From NCBI GenBank assembly GCA_963853835.1, contig OY970834.1:36115257-36179256 (forward strand): a DNA stretch of 64,000 nucleotides. The letters are read 5' to 3'. A program made the translations under genes and the position numbers. This DNA comes from Calendula officinalis (lineage: Eukaryota; Streptophyta; Magnoliopsida; Asterales; Asteraceae). The notes under the pieces were generated by a model. The model worked only from the letters and a program-made list of their open reading frames with translations, was not told the origin of the DNA and searched no databases. How positions within the stretch are numbered: the stretch's first letter is position 1; each line of letters starts with the position of its first letter. This document shows positions 1 to 11,710 of this stretch, one piece after another.

Positions 1-31
1 CCGTCAAATCAGATACTAGTCAATTTCGCAA

Positions 32-425
32 TTACGATGAGTACAAATCGGCTAACTCGTTTAACGAGTCCGAATTCAGATTCAAATCGGAATTTTCAAG
101 CATCCACAGTAGATGATCAAACAGTACAACTTCACAATTGATTACCGAAGCAGCATTATCACCGGTTGATTTTTCGATAAAAGCATTAACGAGTGGATGA
201 ATTAAGTATTTAGAATCAATCACGTATCGTTTCCTTGTGCTTCCGACGAACACCGTTTCCTGAGGCTCATCTCCGCCGCCGTACGGCGCTAGTATTCCAG
301 ACTATTCTCCGGCGGCTGATTGATCACGACGGTCGGTGGTGGATTTGGATCGTAAACTGGTGTAAGATGTGGTTCTGCCTTGAGAGCGTTTTGCATTTTC
401 TGAGCATGAGATTGATTTTTTTCAT
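32..425 (-). pseudogene. SAUR auxin-responsive protein, broken by frameshift and stop
   Basis: SAUR proteins are small, intronless auxin-response proteins, many of which act on PP2C.D phosphatases to promote growth. An ATG at 425 opens with MKKINLMLRKCKTLSRQ, the typical N-terminus of the SAUR71/76 group. Near 370-385 the frame changes. The next frame continues with TSYTSLRSKST and ends in the full SAUR core: VFVGSTRKRYVIDSKYL, then CEVVLFDHLLWMLEN, with its stop at 32. That frame also has an in-frame TAG at 302-304 and no ATG of its own, because the first codon of the long open stretch at 253 is GTG. All parts of a normal SAUR are present in order, so this is a recently disabled gene or a locus with sequence errors. 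Family call is firm; pseudogene status is likely. Confidence 0.85.
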
Positions 426-729
426 GATTGTTGTAGAATAATGTTTGTTGCAGGGAGGGAATTAGGTTGTGGATGGTGATATGAAAGATAGCTTCATATA
501 TACTCACGTAAGGAGGAAGCTCGGTATGTAAAAATATGAATATGGAGGTGGGTGTGATGTGGACGTTTAAAGGAGATGAGGGTCCCATTTGTATTATTTT
601 AAGTTTACTACTTAATTACCAATATAATTATCTTGATTGGTAATACATTACTACATTTTGCATTTAAATGTGTTTCTCAACGAACTAGCTTAACTTATGT
701 GGAAATTGGAATACATCTCTTTCAATATA
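426..729. other. Intergenic, upstream side of the SAUR pseudogene
   Basis: This AT-rich stretch would hold the former SAUR promoter. I see no further gene. A 9-bp sequence at 721-729 (ttcaatata) is the left target-site duplication of the adjacent MITE. Confidence 0.5.
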
Positions 730-1181
730 GACTAAATTACACGGCTTTAAGTTTTTAATAAATTTCACCAATGATTCTTTAGTTTCAAAAATTATACTAA
801 TGGTCCTTAATTTTGAAAGATTTTTCACCGATGGTTATTTACACTAACTGACGTTAATTTATTCTGTTAACTCACCCCATGTGCAATGCACGTGAGGGTA
901 AAATAGTCATTTTTAATTTCTTTTCATTCTTAAATTAATTTTTTTATCTTAAATAAAAGTTTTTAGTTTAAGAATAAAAAGAAAAGAAATGAAAAATGAC
1001 ATTTTTACCCTCATGTGCATTGCACATGGGGTTAGTTAACAGAAAAAATTAACATCGGTTAGTGTAAATGACCACCGGTGAAAAACCTTTCAAAATTAAG
1101 AACCATCAGTGTCATTTTTCAAACTAAAGGACCATTCTCAAATTTGCTATAAACTTAAAGGACCATCCGTGTAATTTACTC
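730..1181. repeat. Foldback MITE, Mutator-like (9-bp TSD)
   Basis: The two halves are inverted copies of each other over most of the 452 bp. The ends read gactaaattacacgg on the left and, inverted, gagtaaattacacgg on the right. The flanks are identical 9-mers (ttcaatata at 721-729 and 1182-1190). A 9-bp duplication with long inverted repeats and no coding capacity fits a Mutator-type non-autonomous element. It is one of five related copies in this window. Confidence 0.85.
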
Positions 1182-1190
1182 TTCAATATA

Positions 1191-2497
1191 TATAAAGTTA
1201 TTTTTTTTTAAAGGAAAATGTCACTACTATAACACACACATATATGAGATTTAAAATTACAGCTTCTTGGTAAGAGTTGTACACATATTGTTAGCTTGGA
1301 TGCCCTTTAACTGCATAGGAATAACTTCATTTTGATTATTGTATCAAGAAGAATATTGTTCATGATACAAGAATTCTAAGAAGGCGAGAACTATAAAATT
1401 CGTGTCAATTCATGTTAGTATAAACTGTGAATGTTAGTAGAATATTCAAATGAGGATAAAATAGATGTTAAATAAATATAAAATTAACTCTTAATTCACA
1501 CGTAATTTAATATGTTTATATATTAACATCATCATGTTGATCGTGATGCACCTATGAACAACAAATTGAATAACATGTGAATTAAAAGTTAAGTTTGTGT
1601 TTTTCAACCTATTTATTGTTTTATTTGAATATATTTTCAATATTTATTATAAGAATCGACCTAATAATAAGTTAAGTTGAATAAGTTAAGTTTATATATG
1701 AGACCCAAATTAAAATATATAAAATGAAATAGAAAAGAAGAAGATGATGCATGTTAAGATCATAATTATTTCAAAGAGTATGCTTTGTTTCTTTCCCTAA
1801 TACAACCATACGGGATAATGACTAATCATCATCTATAAATAACTGATTATTGGTTACTAAAATAGTAAGTAATTAAGGCTGAAACGTTTAGATCCATAAA
1901 ATCAATCTTTATTAATGGTGTTATGTCTCATCCGAAAAATATTATCTGAGATTGCAACTTAGACTTATTCCTCCCCAACCACTTGGTCATCTTTCAATGT
2001 TTGATTCTTTTAGTCCTTATATTTAACAATTTTACATTTTAAACTCATGTATATATTTATATGTGAATCATTTATTATTTCTATAACTATAAATTATCTT
2101 TATCATATTTCAATACTTTTTAAGAAATATCACACATGATGATTAAATTTGTTTTTTTGTGGTATGTTATGTCTATAAAACATTGTGGATGTTACATAAG
2201 TGAGGGGTATTTATAAAACATTTGATATAGTTAAAGGTAAATTAGTAATATTTATAAGAAAATATATTTGGAAAGGTTAACTATTTAAGAGGTTTTTAAC
2301 TAATAAGTTATTAGATGATGTAACAAAAATAATAAGTCATTGAAGAGGTTAACCATTATGAATGCTCTAATGTTAATCAAGAAGATGAGTATATGTGTTC
2401 GTTGTTCCGTTCACTTTCTCTCACCTCATATAATTTATTTATTTTGACCTAAATTATAATATTTTTAAGTAACTTTATTTGTAGGCCTAAATTGTAG
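1191..2497. other. AT-rich intergenic, nothing recognised
   Basis: No open frame with protein-like character, no RNA gene and no clear repeat boundaries were seen here. A few poly-A/T runs and short direct repeats are present. Confidence 0.5.
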
Positions 2498-2506
2498 TTT
2501 CATATA

Positions 2507-3456
2507 GAGTAAATTGCATGGAAGGTTTTTGTAGTTTACCACTTATTACAGCTACAGTCCCTGAACTTCGTTTATTATATCAGATATCCCTGGTGTATAC
2601 AATTTGTTACACCCTTGGTCCCTACTGTCCTTAACTTTTTCTAAATGACGAAAACACTCTTTTGGTATTTTGTAATAAAGCAAAGATAAGGGCCGTGAGT
2701 GTAATAAGTGACAAACCACAGGGACCATCCGTGAAATTTACTCTACTATTTTTTTTTCTTTTCTCTCTTTAATTCATATTCTTCCGCCACATTCAGAATC
2801 ACCACCCATCTCTATCTCTTTGAATTAAAACCTCAATCAATAACAATTATCATCATGTCATTAAACCCCCTAAAAAGTCGATCCATCACCAACCCCTGCG
2901 TCCGGGTTGCCTTCTCCAGTTGTTCCGCCGCCAATGACGTTTTATCGACCTGAGTGTGCAAAACACCAACTCCTCTGGCGACGTGCATCAATAGTCTGAG
3001 TCAATTCTGGTCGATAGAACGTCATCGGTGGCGGAACAACTAGAGAAGGCAACCGGGGGCAGGGGTTGGTGATGGATCGACTTTTCAGGGGGTTTGATGA
3101 CGCAACGATAATAATTATTGATTGATGTTTGAATTCAAAGAGATAGAGGTGGGTGGTGAGTCTAAATGTGACGGAAGTTCATGAATTAAAGAGAGAAAAT
3201 AAAAAAAACTCAATTAATAGAGTAAATTCACGGATGGTCTCTGTGGTTTATCACTTATTACATTAACAGTTCCTTATCTTCGCTTTATTACAAAAGACCA
3301 GAAGGGTATTTTCGTCATTTATAAAAACTTAAAGGTAGTAGGGACCATAGGTGTAATAAATTGTATACACCAGGGACTTCCAGTGTAATAAACGAAGTTC
3401 AGGGACTGCGGCTGTAATAAGTGGTAAACCACATGGACCTTTTGGGTAATTTACTC
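2507..3456. repeat. Large composite foldback element (950 bp)
   Basis: The outer ends are gagtaaatt and, inverted, aatttactc, flanked by tttcatata (2498-2506) and tttcaaata (3457-3465), a 9-bp duplication with one mismatch. The left arm (about 2507-2742) and right arm (about 3219-3456) each have both GAGTAAATT-type ends, so each looks like a complete small element, in opposite orientation. Between them a second palindrome folds about a centre near 2980: the blocks around 2780-2960 and 3010-3180 are inverted copies. No coding capacity was seen. Confidence 0.8.
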
Positions 3457-3465
3457 TTTCAAATA

Positions 3466-3912
3466 ACATTTCTCCCGTTTTAAGTGCCTCCTCAAGTATA
3501 TTTTGTTAAGCTTTTTGCTGCTGATGTTGAATAGGGTGTTAACTGTGTTATCATTTTTTTTCTTTACTAACAGCAGCAAGTAAAATGGTCAAATTTAAAT
3601 CATATACGTAAAATATAATAAAAAATTACGAAATGATAGTAAAATTATAAAATTGTTTTTTTTTTTCCTACCTTTCTCGCATCTTGCTAGTATGGATTGG
3701 AATATTTTTGGTACGATTTACTAAAAATCTAAAAATTTATATCTCTAAAACTTATCCGGAAGCGAATCATCAATCTCAATTTCGGACGGGAAAACACCCA
3801 ATAACAATTTTAGGCCGATGTGAAACAAACAATACTAATGTAGTGCCTTTGTGAGACATGAGAATAAAATAGAGATTTATGTCTTATTTGTCCTATTTTA
3901 ATCCGTATATTA
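3466..3912. other. AT-rich intergenic, nothing recognised
   Basis: No gene or repeat structure is visible between the composite foldback element and the Stowaway-type MITE. Confidence 0.5.
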
Positions 3913-3914
3913 TA

Positions 3915-4228
3915 CTTCCTCCGATTCAAAATAAGTGATACACTTTCCTTTTTGGGGTGATTCAAAATAAGTGATACACTTTGAAAAGTTTCCTTATTTG
4001 GCATAAAAAATAGGACCCACACCCACTAACTATCTACTTTAACAAAGTGAAATTACCCCATTTACCATTACTTTTTACTTTTAAACATTATTAACCTTAC
4101 TTTATTTAAAAGGTGTGAGACTCATTCTCCACTAACCATCCAATTAATCTTATTTAACCATCATTATAATCTTTTGCCTCAAAAACCATGAAACCCCAAG
4201 TGTATTACTTATTTTGAATCGGAGGAAG
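3915..4228. repeat. Stowaway-type (Tc1/mariner) MITE
   Basis: The terminal inverted repeats are cttcctccgattcaaaataa on the left and its inverse at 4209-4228, bounded by TA on both sides (3913-3914 and 4229-4230). This CTCCCTCCG-type end with a TA duplication is the hallmark of plant Stowaway/mariner MITEs. A related copy lies at 10742-11042. Confidence 0.9.
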
Positions 4229-4230
4229 TA

Positions 4231-4845
4231 TAAATAAATACCTAATTTTTTGGGATGCTTCAACAAACCAATGTATATGATATAGATACATGTACATAGA
4301 ATAATGCACACATATATGTGTATTCATAGGTTCATAGAATCGTATTAGGACATAAAAATTTAAGGGTGATTTCTTAATATAGATCTAATGAAATCAAAAA
4401 TACCCTAAAAAGTATTGTATTCTCAATTTTTACCAAAATAGACCGTACAATTAAGTGCACTAAGATACTCATGCTACTCCACTAGAACGCCGCCACATGT
4501 CCAAGTTAGTACTATTCTCCCTTGTTAAAATTGCGCGTTAGTACTGCTGAACCTTGTTACTATTGTTCGTTAATACTGCTCACCATTGTTAGTACTGCTT
4601 AACACTTAGTGCTGCTCAAGTTAGTGCTGCTCAAATTAGTGCTGCTCTAAGGAGTCGACCAGTCGCACGAGGTATATTGGAAAGATTGAAGTCTATCAGT
4701 CTTAGATGAGAATTGAACCAGTCGCACAATCTATGATCTATTTTAGTAATTGTTTCAAAATTTAATTAGTGGTTATGAATGCTTAAAAAAATTAGATACA
4801 CATTAGTTTTGGTTACCAATCTAATCAAAGATATATAATGATCAT
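4231..4845. other. Intergenic with short imperfect tandem repeats
   Basis: Around 4505-4650 a motif of the type ttagtactgctcaa recurs about seven times with irregular spacing. No gene is seen. Confidence 0.45.
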
Positions 4846-5045
4846 GTAAACCATCTGGTGGTGGTTTACTAGTAAAGACTTTTAAATAACTTCTTAGATG
4901 TCACAAATTCGATCATTCTCTAGGTAAACATTATTAGATGCCCGATTAGAGAAAGGTTAAAAAATAATTACAGCACTAGTTAGATCGCATACATTACAAG
5001 CATAAGATTGGTCACTTCAGGACTATTCTTATAATGAGAAAACCT
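4846..5045 (+). repeat. SINE-like repeat, copy 1
   Basis: The head resembles a tRNA-type promoter (tggtggtttactagtaaaga, then cacaaattcgatcattctc as a weak box B), followed by a shared body ending in a gatc..cttataat tail. The copy at 5506-5700 has the same order of motifs (gtaaacatt, a gaaa..gttaa block, ttcgatcac or ggtcact, then cttataa). Assigned to a diverged SINE family by pattern only. Confidence 0.5.
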
Positions 5046-5505
5046 TTTTAATATATAAAAAAAATACTATGATTACATAAAACTATCCAAGATGAAGAAT
5101 GAAGGTTGATTTTGGAACTTACACAAATTGAGTCACATGGGTTCCTCTATTATTAGAGAATCAAGTCTCACCTTTCATATTCTTCTATTCACATCCCTTT
5201 CAACATTTTAACTTCCGGTCTCCCAAGCACAGTACAAAATTGTTTCCATTGAAATGTAATAAATTTTATGTAAAATTTTATTTTTCTATAGCTTGAAGTT
5301 CCTAAATTACTACTTAAAGCAATGAAATTTTAACCTTTAAAGTTCAGTGTAATCTTTTACCTACACAGCAAGTTTCCGGTCATTTTACTTTTATTGTTAT
5401 TTATAGAATATATTGATTTGGCAGCCTCGGATAACACATCATTATTTTTCGTGTCAGTATATATTATCATGTATATGTTAGAAAATTACTATTATTCACG
5501 ACAAA

Positions 5506-5700
5506 TCATTTGGTGATAGTCTAATGGTAAGAATTCCGCAATGGCTTTCTAGATGTTACGGGTTTAATCCCTATCTGAGTAAACATTTTCCAAATAGTCG
5601 GGAAAAATCAAAAATAGACACAAAAGTGGTTAAGTCACAAACATCATGAGCAAAGTTCGATCACCTTGAGGCCCTTATAACAAAAATACTTGTTTGAAAT
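5506..5700 (+). repeat. SINE-like repeat, copy 2
   Basis: It begins with tggtgatagtctaatggtaa (box A-like) and has tacgggtttaatccctatc (box B-like) about 40 bp later. It ends at the ttcgatcaccttgaggccct block and an A-rich tract. Its motif order matches the copy at 4846-5045. Confidence 0.5.
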
Positions 5701-7365
5701 AAAAAAATGTTATGTATTTGTATCCACCCCTTAGAAACCAACCATCACCATGGTGACCACCACCAACACCGTTTCAACCTAGTCATGTGCAAACTAGGCT
5801 GAGAACTAGTTGGAATCACTAAACCAGGAATCGGTTTACCGGTCCAGTTCTCGATTTTAATTTGTATGCAGAATAACGGTCCAATTTTGTCCAGTCCAAA
5901 ACCGAACAAAGTCAAGAAGATTGGAAAACCTCGGTTTTCGATTCGGTTTAGTCCAAGACGTCAACGGTTCGGTCCTCGATCAGGCCAAACCCATTTTCTG
6001 GATTCTCGGTTCAGTTATTGGATTGGGCGCATGCCTATTTCAACCCCTCAACCATCATCTCCATTACCACCCACCACCTCTGTCCAACACAACCCCCAGT
6101 CACCATCACGGCTAACAACCAATTTACTCGGCAAACCAGCAACAACCTTAAACCAATTGCACCCAATCAAACGCCATCTTTTTTGCCCAATCGACTAAGA
6201 AAACAAACAAATATATCTAATAAAAAACAGATAAGTTAATAAACCCAAATTTGAAAAGATAAAAGAAATCCATATAATATTTAACCCATACACACAAAAA
6301 ATCCGATGCCACTTGTAAATACTAAGCTCAAACTCAAGTTTTAAGGTTCCTTCGAGCATCATAGTTGAATCGAGCTTAAGCTTGAAAATATGTCGACACA
6401 AATACCCTCCCAATAAATAGTGTTTGGAAGAAAAGATTACTGTAGTGTTAATGTCCCACCATTCATACAATTTCAATGGCGGTTTGTGCCCATTCCCGTG
6501 AAATCAGGTATATTTGACCTTACAAAACCACTATACTAGTACCATTAGAAAAAGACATAACTTTGGTTCTTCTTTTTTCCCACATACAAACGAACAATTT
6601 CTCACTTTACTTACTTTTTACCAAAACCAAGTATATACCCTTTCAATCCAACTATATACTTTTTGATTCAACGTAAAATTGGATAAAAAAACTCAACAGT
6701 ATATGTATCTCTTCACATCATACAGTAACTTTTTCAGTCACCAAATTTCCAAACTAACTATTATCAATCACATGAATCCTGTTGACTTTTAATAAAGTCA
6801 ACACATAATATAACTTTTTTCTTTTAGTTAATATTTGAAAAAGTAAATTGGTTTATGGACCATGAGTCAATGACCCTAGGACCAAAGTTATTATGTAAGC
6901 TTTTTGGGACACTTGCCGACAATATCCTGTACCATTTGGACCCGACCTTAATAAGCATAAAAAATATACAATCAAATCACTGTTTTAATTATAATAAAAA
7001 TATGTGAATTAATGCACGTTATGGAGGAGGCAAGAGACTTAACATTTACACAGTTACGTTAGCTAGCTTCTAAGTCACCATGTGTTTGTTTAAAAGCAAT
7101 AACAATAATTTATTAACTAGAATTAAAATAATGGCAACAACAAACCAGTACTAGCAGTTTATATAATTGATACCATCAACATGACTCTCTACAAAGAAAC
7201 ATAATAAATACTCCGTAATATTTTAATTCTTGTTTTGTAATTTGATTAATAAATCGTTTTCTTTATGGAAGAAGGAATAAATGTATCAAATATTAGTATG
7301 GGGTACCTTAACACTTGAAAGTTTGCATGTGAGAAAAAAACGGGCCAGATTTGACTCCATTGGTA
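5701..7365. other. Intergenic region downstream of the YchF-type gene
   Basis: The open frames at 5866-6239 lack conserved motifs and start in accgg-rich repeat sequence, so they are not called. The rest is AT-rich. The YchF 3' untranslated region should lie just below 7366. Confidence 0.45.
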
Positions 7366-10300
7366 TCATACGTTAAACCGAAACAACATGACATCACCTT
7401 CTTGTACAATATACTCTTTTCCCTCTGATCTTAACTGCATATAACAGAATAAACTGTGTGTGAATAATAGTAGAGTAATTTTTCAAAATATAAATAGCAT
7501 AGAAATGGATTTCAAAAACAGTTGGCAAGATGGGGAGGGCAGGACATGGCAGAGCAGATTTGGTGACAGTTCAAACGGGTTTGGGTTAAAACAGGTCATT
7601 TTTAGTATGGGTCAACTTTTTTGTTGCTTTTTACTAGTAATGAAGGTGTTAATTATGATTAGAAAAACAATGTTATTACAATAATAATCTAAATCAAACA
7701 ACTTTTAATCAACTTTTCTCCGTTTAGCAAAAAAATCTCTCTTTTTTAATTGATCTGTTTGAGATGGAACACAACCCATATCACCCAATAAATAGGTAAA
7801 CCGGTCGTAACCATCACCTCTAATTTCAAGGTAATTTGTTACTTATTGCTAAAAAGCGTGACCAGCTTAACAGTTAGATTCAAGAAAAAGTGTTTATGTT
7901 CCAAAAATTAACAGTGTTTGGCAGTTGGCATGATGATAATGACTGAGATTAATAAGAAATCAACTTACAAGTCCTTTCTCCCTTGCAGCTGACAACGAAC
8001 CAGCAGCAACAAAATCGTTATAAGCCACCTAATAATTCAAAAAGACACAATTATTCCATTATTAATCTTTTTTTTTTAAAAAGAAAAAATATTTACAATT
8101 GAAAAGAAATTGTAAATACACTCACTGTCTCTGCTCGTATGAAACCTTTCTCAAAGTCAGAATGGATAACCCCTGCAGCTTGTGGTGCAGTCATCCCTAG
8201 CAAAATAAACAGTAATAACTACTGTGTGAATATTGTTTATGTAATAATAATAAGTTGATAACACATTAAATATAAGTATAAAAAAAATTGATAAATGGGC
8301 AAAAAATGCTTGTGGACGAAATCTATTAAAACCCAGAGCATTTCAACATGTACTAAAAAAGACCCGTTTCAACCTAAACCCTAACTCTTGAAATATATCA
8401 ATCAAGCAGAAATTTTATATATTTAAAGTAACTTAAACAAACCTGCATGTATGGTCCATGCTTTAGTTTCCTGAAAGAAAAAAAAATATATAAACAAAAT
8501 CCTTTAATACTATGTAATATTTACACAAATCGGTTGTTTATATTTGTTGTTTATATTTTACACACCTTTTCTCCAGAAGTAAAATATGTGCGTAAACCAA
8601 GAAGATTATATGTTGCCCTAATAAGATTTCCAAGCCCACTTTCATCTACACCAAGAGATGTCAAAAATTCTGTTCTTTCTTCTGACGGGAGTTCGGTTAA
8701 CTCTGACTCAACCTGCAATGCAAATTTAAACCCTAGTTTAGTTTTGTTTAGTTTAATCCCACCTTGGGATCGAAAAAAGAGTTGTTTGATATCAAGAGCG
8801 AACAATCTATGGTTTTTGAAAAAATATTATTAGATTAATTATTTTATACTATTAATGTAGCTACAATATGTAATGCAATCTATAGTAGAGGCTCATTTGA
8901 CCGATATTATGCACTTTAACTCCTACAGATAGTAGAGTATTAGTATTTTACATACCTGTGCAGAGACAGTTACAATGCCAGACTGTAACTGAGAAGCAAG
9001 TTCCATAACGTTTTTAACATGAGGATTATTTTCAGGTGTAGCTAAATCAGATTCTGCAACATTTGCTACATAAATCACAGGTTTCATTGTAAGCAAACAC
9101 AAATGATTTACAGATTCCTTTTCAAAATCTGTTAATGCCACTGATCTTGCTGGTTTTCCATCCATTAACGCCTGTTGTATTCTTTCGAGGGCTGATTTTT
9201 CTGCTTCCTCCTGAAAATCAAAATATTATAAAAATATTCAATTTAGTAAAAAAAAAAATTATTATAAAACACTGACCTTAACTTTAGCTTGTGAATTACT
9301 AGTTTTGCTCTTTTTGAGTTTCTCTATTCTTTTCTCAATCTGCATTTCTTGTACGATAGTATCAGTTCAGTTGCATCAGTTCATCTTTTTAAAGAATACT
9401 ACAACTTACAACAATACCATATTATTTTAAAATATTAAAAAAATTGTGATAAAATACCTGATCCAAATCACAGAAAGCTAGTTCTAAGTTGATAACATCG
9501 ATATCTGATTTGGGATCAACTTGGCCATTCACATGAACAATATCATTATCCTCAAAACAACGTACAACCTAACACAATAGCAAATTAGAATTTCAAATTG
9601 CAGTTTTATATGCAAATAATTGATTAATCAAGATGATAAAATAAGTAACAAACCTGAAGTATGGAGTCCACTTCACGTATGTGTGACAAAAACTTATTAC
9701 CCAAACCCTGATTGACAAAAGTTGATATAAACTAATTGAAATATTGGATAAATTTATGAATCACCATAAAAAGTAAGGATATAAGTTTTTATACCTCCCC
9801 TTGACTGGCTCCTTTTACAAGGCCAGCAATATCTACAAATTCTATGGAAGCTGGAACAGATCGTTGAGATTTGCTGAGATTTGAGAGTACTTGAAGACGT
9901 GGATCAGGAACAGCAACAATTCCAACATTTGGTTCAATTGTGCAAAATGGAAAATTAGCAGCCTGTGCTTTACCGTTTTCAACCTATAAAAGAGAGGTTA
10001 TGAAATGTTGATTTCATCTATTCAAATGAATCTCAATTAGAACAATTAACACTCTGCGATCGAGCTTACATTTTGGTCGTGATTTAAATGCGACTTATGT
10101 AAACGATACTAGTACATAGCTTAATAAAATTTACACAAGTTCAACAATCATATAAAAGGATAATTAATTATTTTAAAACTTCTAAATTTGCTCAAATTAG
10201 TCAGAATTCAACTTCAAATTAGCCAACTCGATTAAAATGCAAAATTAGGAATTAACGGAGTATCAATTAACAGCCTATAAGATACATGTATGAATACTTG

Positions 10301-10593
10301 TTTCGATTTATTTTTTAGTTGTGAATTTGAATTCGATATGGAAGAACATATAAATCGATAAATATGTTAGTGAGTGAGGGAGGGAGACTTACAACGGCGT
10401 TGAAGAGAGTGGATTTTCCGACATTAGGAAGCCCGACGATTCCAGCTTTTAGGCTCATGCTTATTTTGGTAGAGAAACGCCGGCGGAAGCCGACGGAAAC
10501 GGAGGTTCCCGGAAAGCAAATAGAAGAGCTCTTGGTTAAGAAGGAGGACTTCAATGGAAGTGAAACGATGTGGTGGCATGCTATCCTCGCCAT
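7366..10593 (-). CDS. YchF/Obg-type P-loop NTPase, organelle-targeted
   Basis: This is a YchF-family P-loop ATPase/GTPase, a ribosome-associated TRAFAC protein. The exons, in order of transcription, are 10593-10393, 9983-9795, 9707-9654, 9568-9458, 9339-9277, 9210-8956, 8712-8566, 8470-8443, 8196-8126, 8028-7969 and 7434-7366. They sum to 1248 nt (415 residues plus stop), all with GT..AG borders. Residues 1-46 are basic and Ser/Thr-rich, like a plastid or mitochondrial transit peptide. The P-loop GLPNVGKS is at 54-61 and the G3 region reads DIAGLVKGA. The base-recognition motif is NVAESD at about 256, the NxxE form typical of YchF. The TGS domain ends in EGKEYIVQEGDVMLFRFNV. No breaks were seen. 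It resembles the Arabidopsis organellar YchF (about 420 residues). The gene is in tandem with the CYP59 gene upstream. Confidence 0.93.
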
Positions 10594-10741
10594 TTCTGCA
10601 CAGTTGATGCAAGGAAAAAAGGTTTATCTGTCTGTGTGGAAAATATGAGGGGGATATTGGAAAAGCCTTTTGTTTTTAGAGTAGGGTTTTGAGTTTTAAA
10701 AGTTATATTTAATAATAAAACTATGTCATTATATTTATATA

Positions 10742-11042
10742 CTTCCTCCTATTTGCTACACTTTATTTATATGGGTGATTCAAAATAAGTGATAAATTTT
10801 GAAAAATTATCTGACAAAAAATAGTGGAACTCACACCCACTAACTATCTACTTTAACAAAATGAAATGACACATTTACCTCTACTTTTTACTTTTAAACA
10901 TCATTAACCCCACTTTATTCAAAAGGTGTAAGACTCATTATCCACTAACCATTCAATTAATCTAATTTAACCATCATTATAATCTTTTACCTTAAAAAAC
11001 CGTGAAACCCAAAGTATAGCACTTATTTTGAATCGGAGGAAG
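10742..11042. repeat. Stowaway-type MITE upstream of the YchF gene
   Basis: Ends are cttcctcc on the left and attttgaatcggaggaag on the right, with TA on each side (10740-10741 and 11043-11044). The interior is closely similar to the copy at 3915-4228. It lies about 150 bp upstream of the YchF start codon, so it could affect that promoter. Confidence 0.85.
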
Positions 11043-11402
11043 TATACTTTACGATAATAGAAAATCTAAATAAAAAAATAAAAAATAAAAAAATAATTAT
11101 AGTCAAGTAATCAATATATGTATTTATTAGAGCCTCTTACTTAATAACAAATATTTCCTGTATTTATTAACCCGTTATTAACTTTGAGAGAAAAATCTTA
11201 CTGTTCAAGTTAATCCAACTACAGTTTTCAGAATGAGATGATTAACTTTCGGATAACACAAAATACAAAGAAATGTCAACATAAATGATCCTCAACTATT
11301 CCCGCAGTCAAACTTTGATGAAACATAAAAGAACATTCACATTTCAAAACATAATGATTTGAAACTCATTTCCTTAATTATGGAATCAAAATTAAAAATT
11401 AA

Positions 11403-11710
11403 TTAATCCCTTGTTCGGCGATCTCTATCATCATATCTGCTACTTCTTACACGATCTCTACCTTCCCCCCTAATCACCCACTATCATCGACCATCTTTTT
11501 CACTAACATTTTTCCTATCATTCTCATCTTCATCATATAACCTCCGTATCTATCATCATTACGGTTTCTGTATCTATCATCATTCCTACTTGTTCTATGT
11601 CATCTCTCTTGTAATCTTTTCTTCCTCCTGACGTGTCATCTTTCCTATGCATTTTTCTTCTTTCTTCCACTAAAACATCTTTATCACTGTAATTATTTTT
11701 CTTTGTTTCA
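11403..11710 (-). pseudogene. Out-of-frame remnant of the CYP59 charged tail
   Basis: Directly after the CYP59 stop, coding-like Arg/Asp-rich sequence continues in shifting frames. One frame gives NETKKNNYSDKDV and later KDYKRDD; another gives NDDRYRNRNDDRYGG; the last gives GRDRVRSSRYDDRDRRTRD and ends at a TAA at 11403-11405. This is the composition expected for the charged RS/RD-type C-terminus of CYP59. At least two or three frame changes separate the pieces from the zinc-knuckle exon. Confidence 0.7.

Noticed and set aside
5866..6239. Overlapping plus-strand frames rich in Pro, Thr and Asn
   Set aside because: No start context, no homology recognised, and low-complexity composition near ccggt repeats.
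8447..8833. A 128-codon plus-strand frame
   Set aside because: It is antisense to exons and introns of the well-supported minus-strand YchF gene.
10364..10648. A plus-strand frame opposite the first YchF exon
   Set aside because: It is antisense to the transit-peptide and P-loop exon, which has clear motifs and splice sites.
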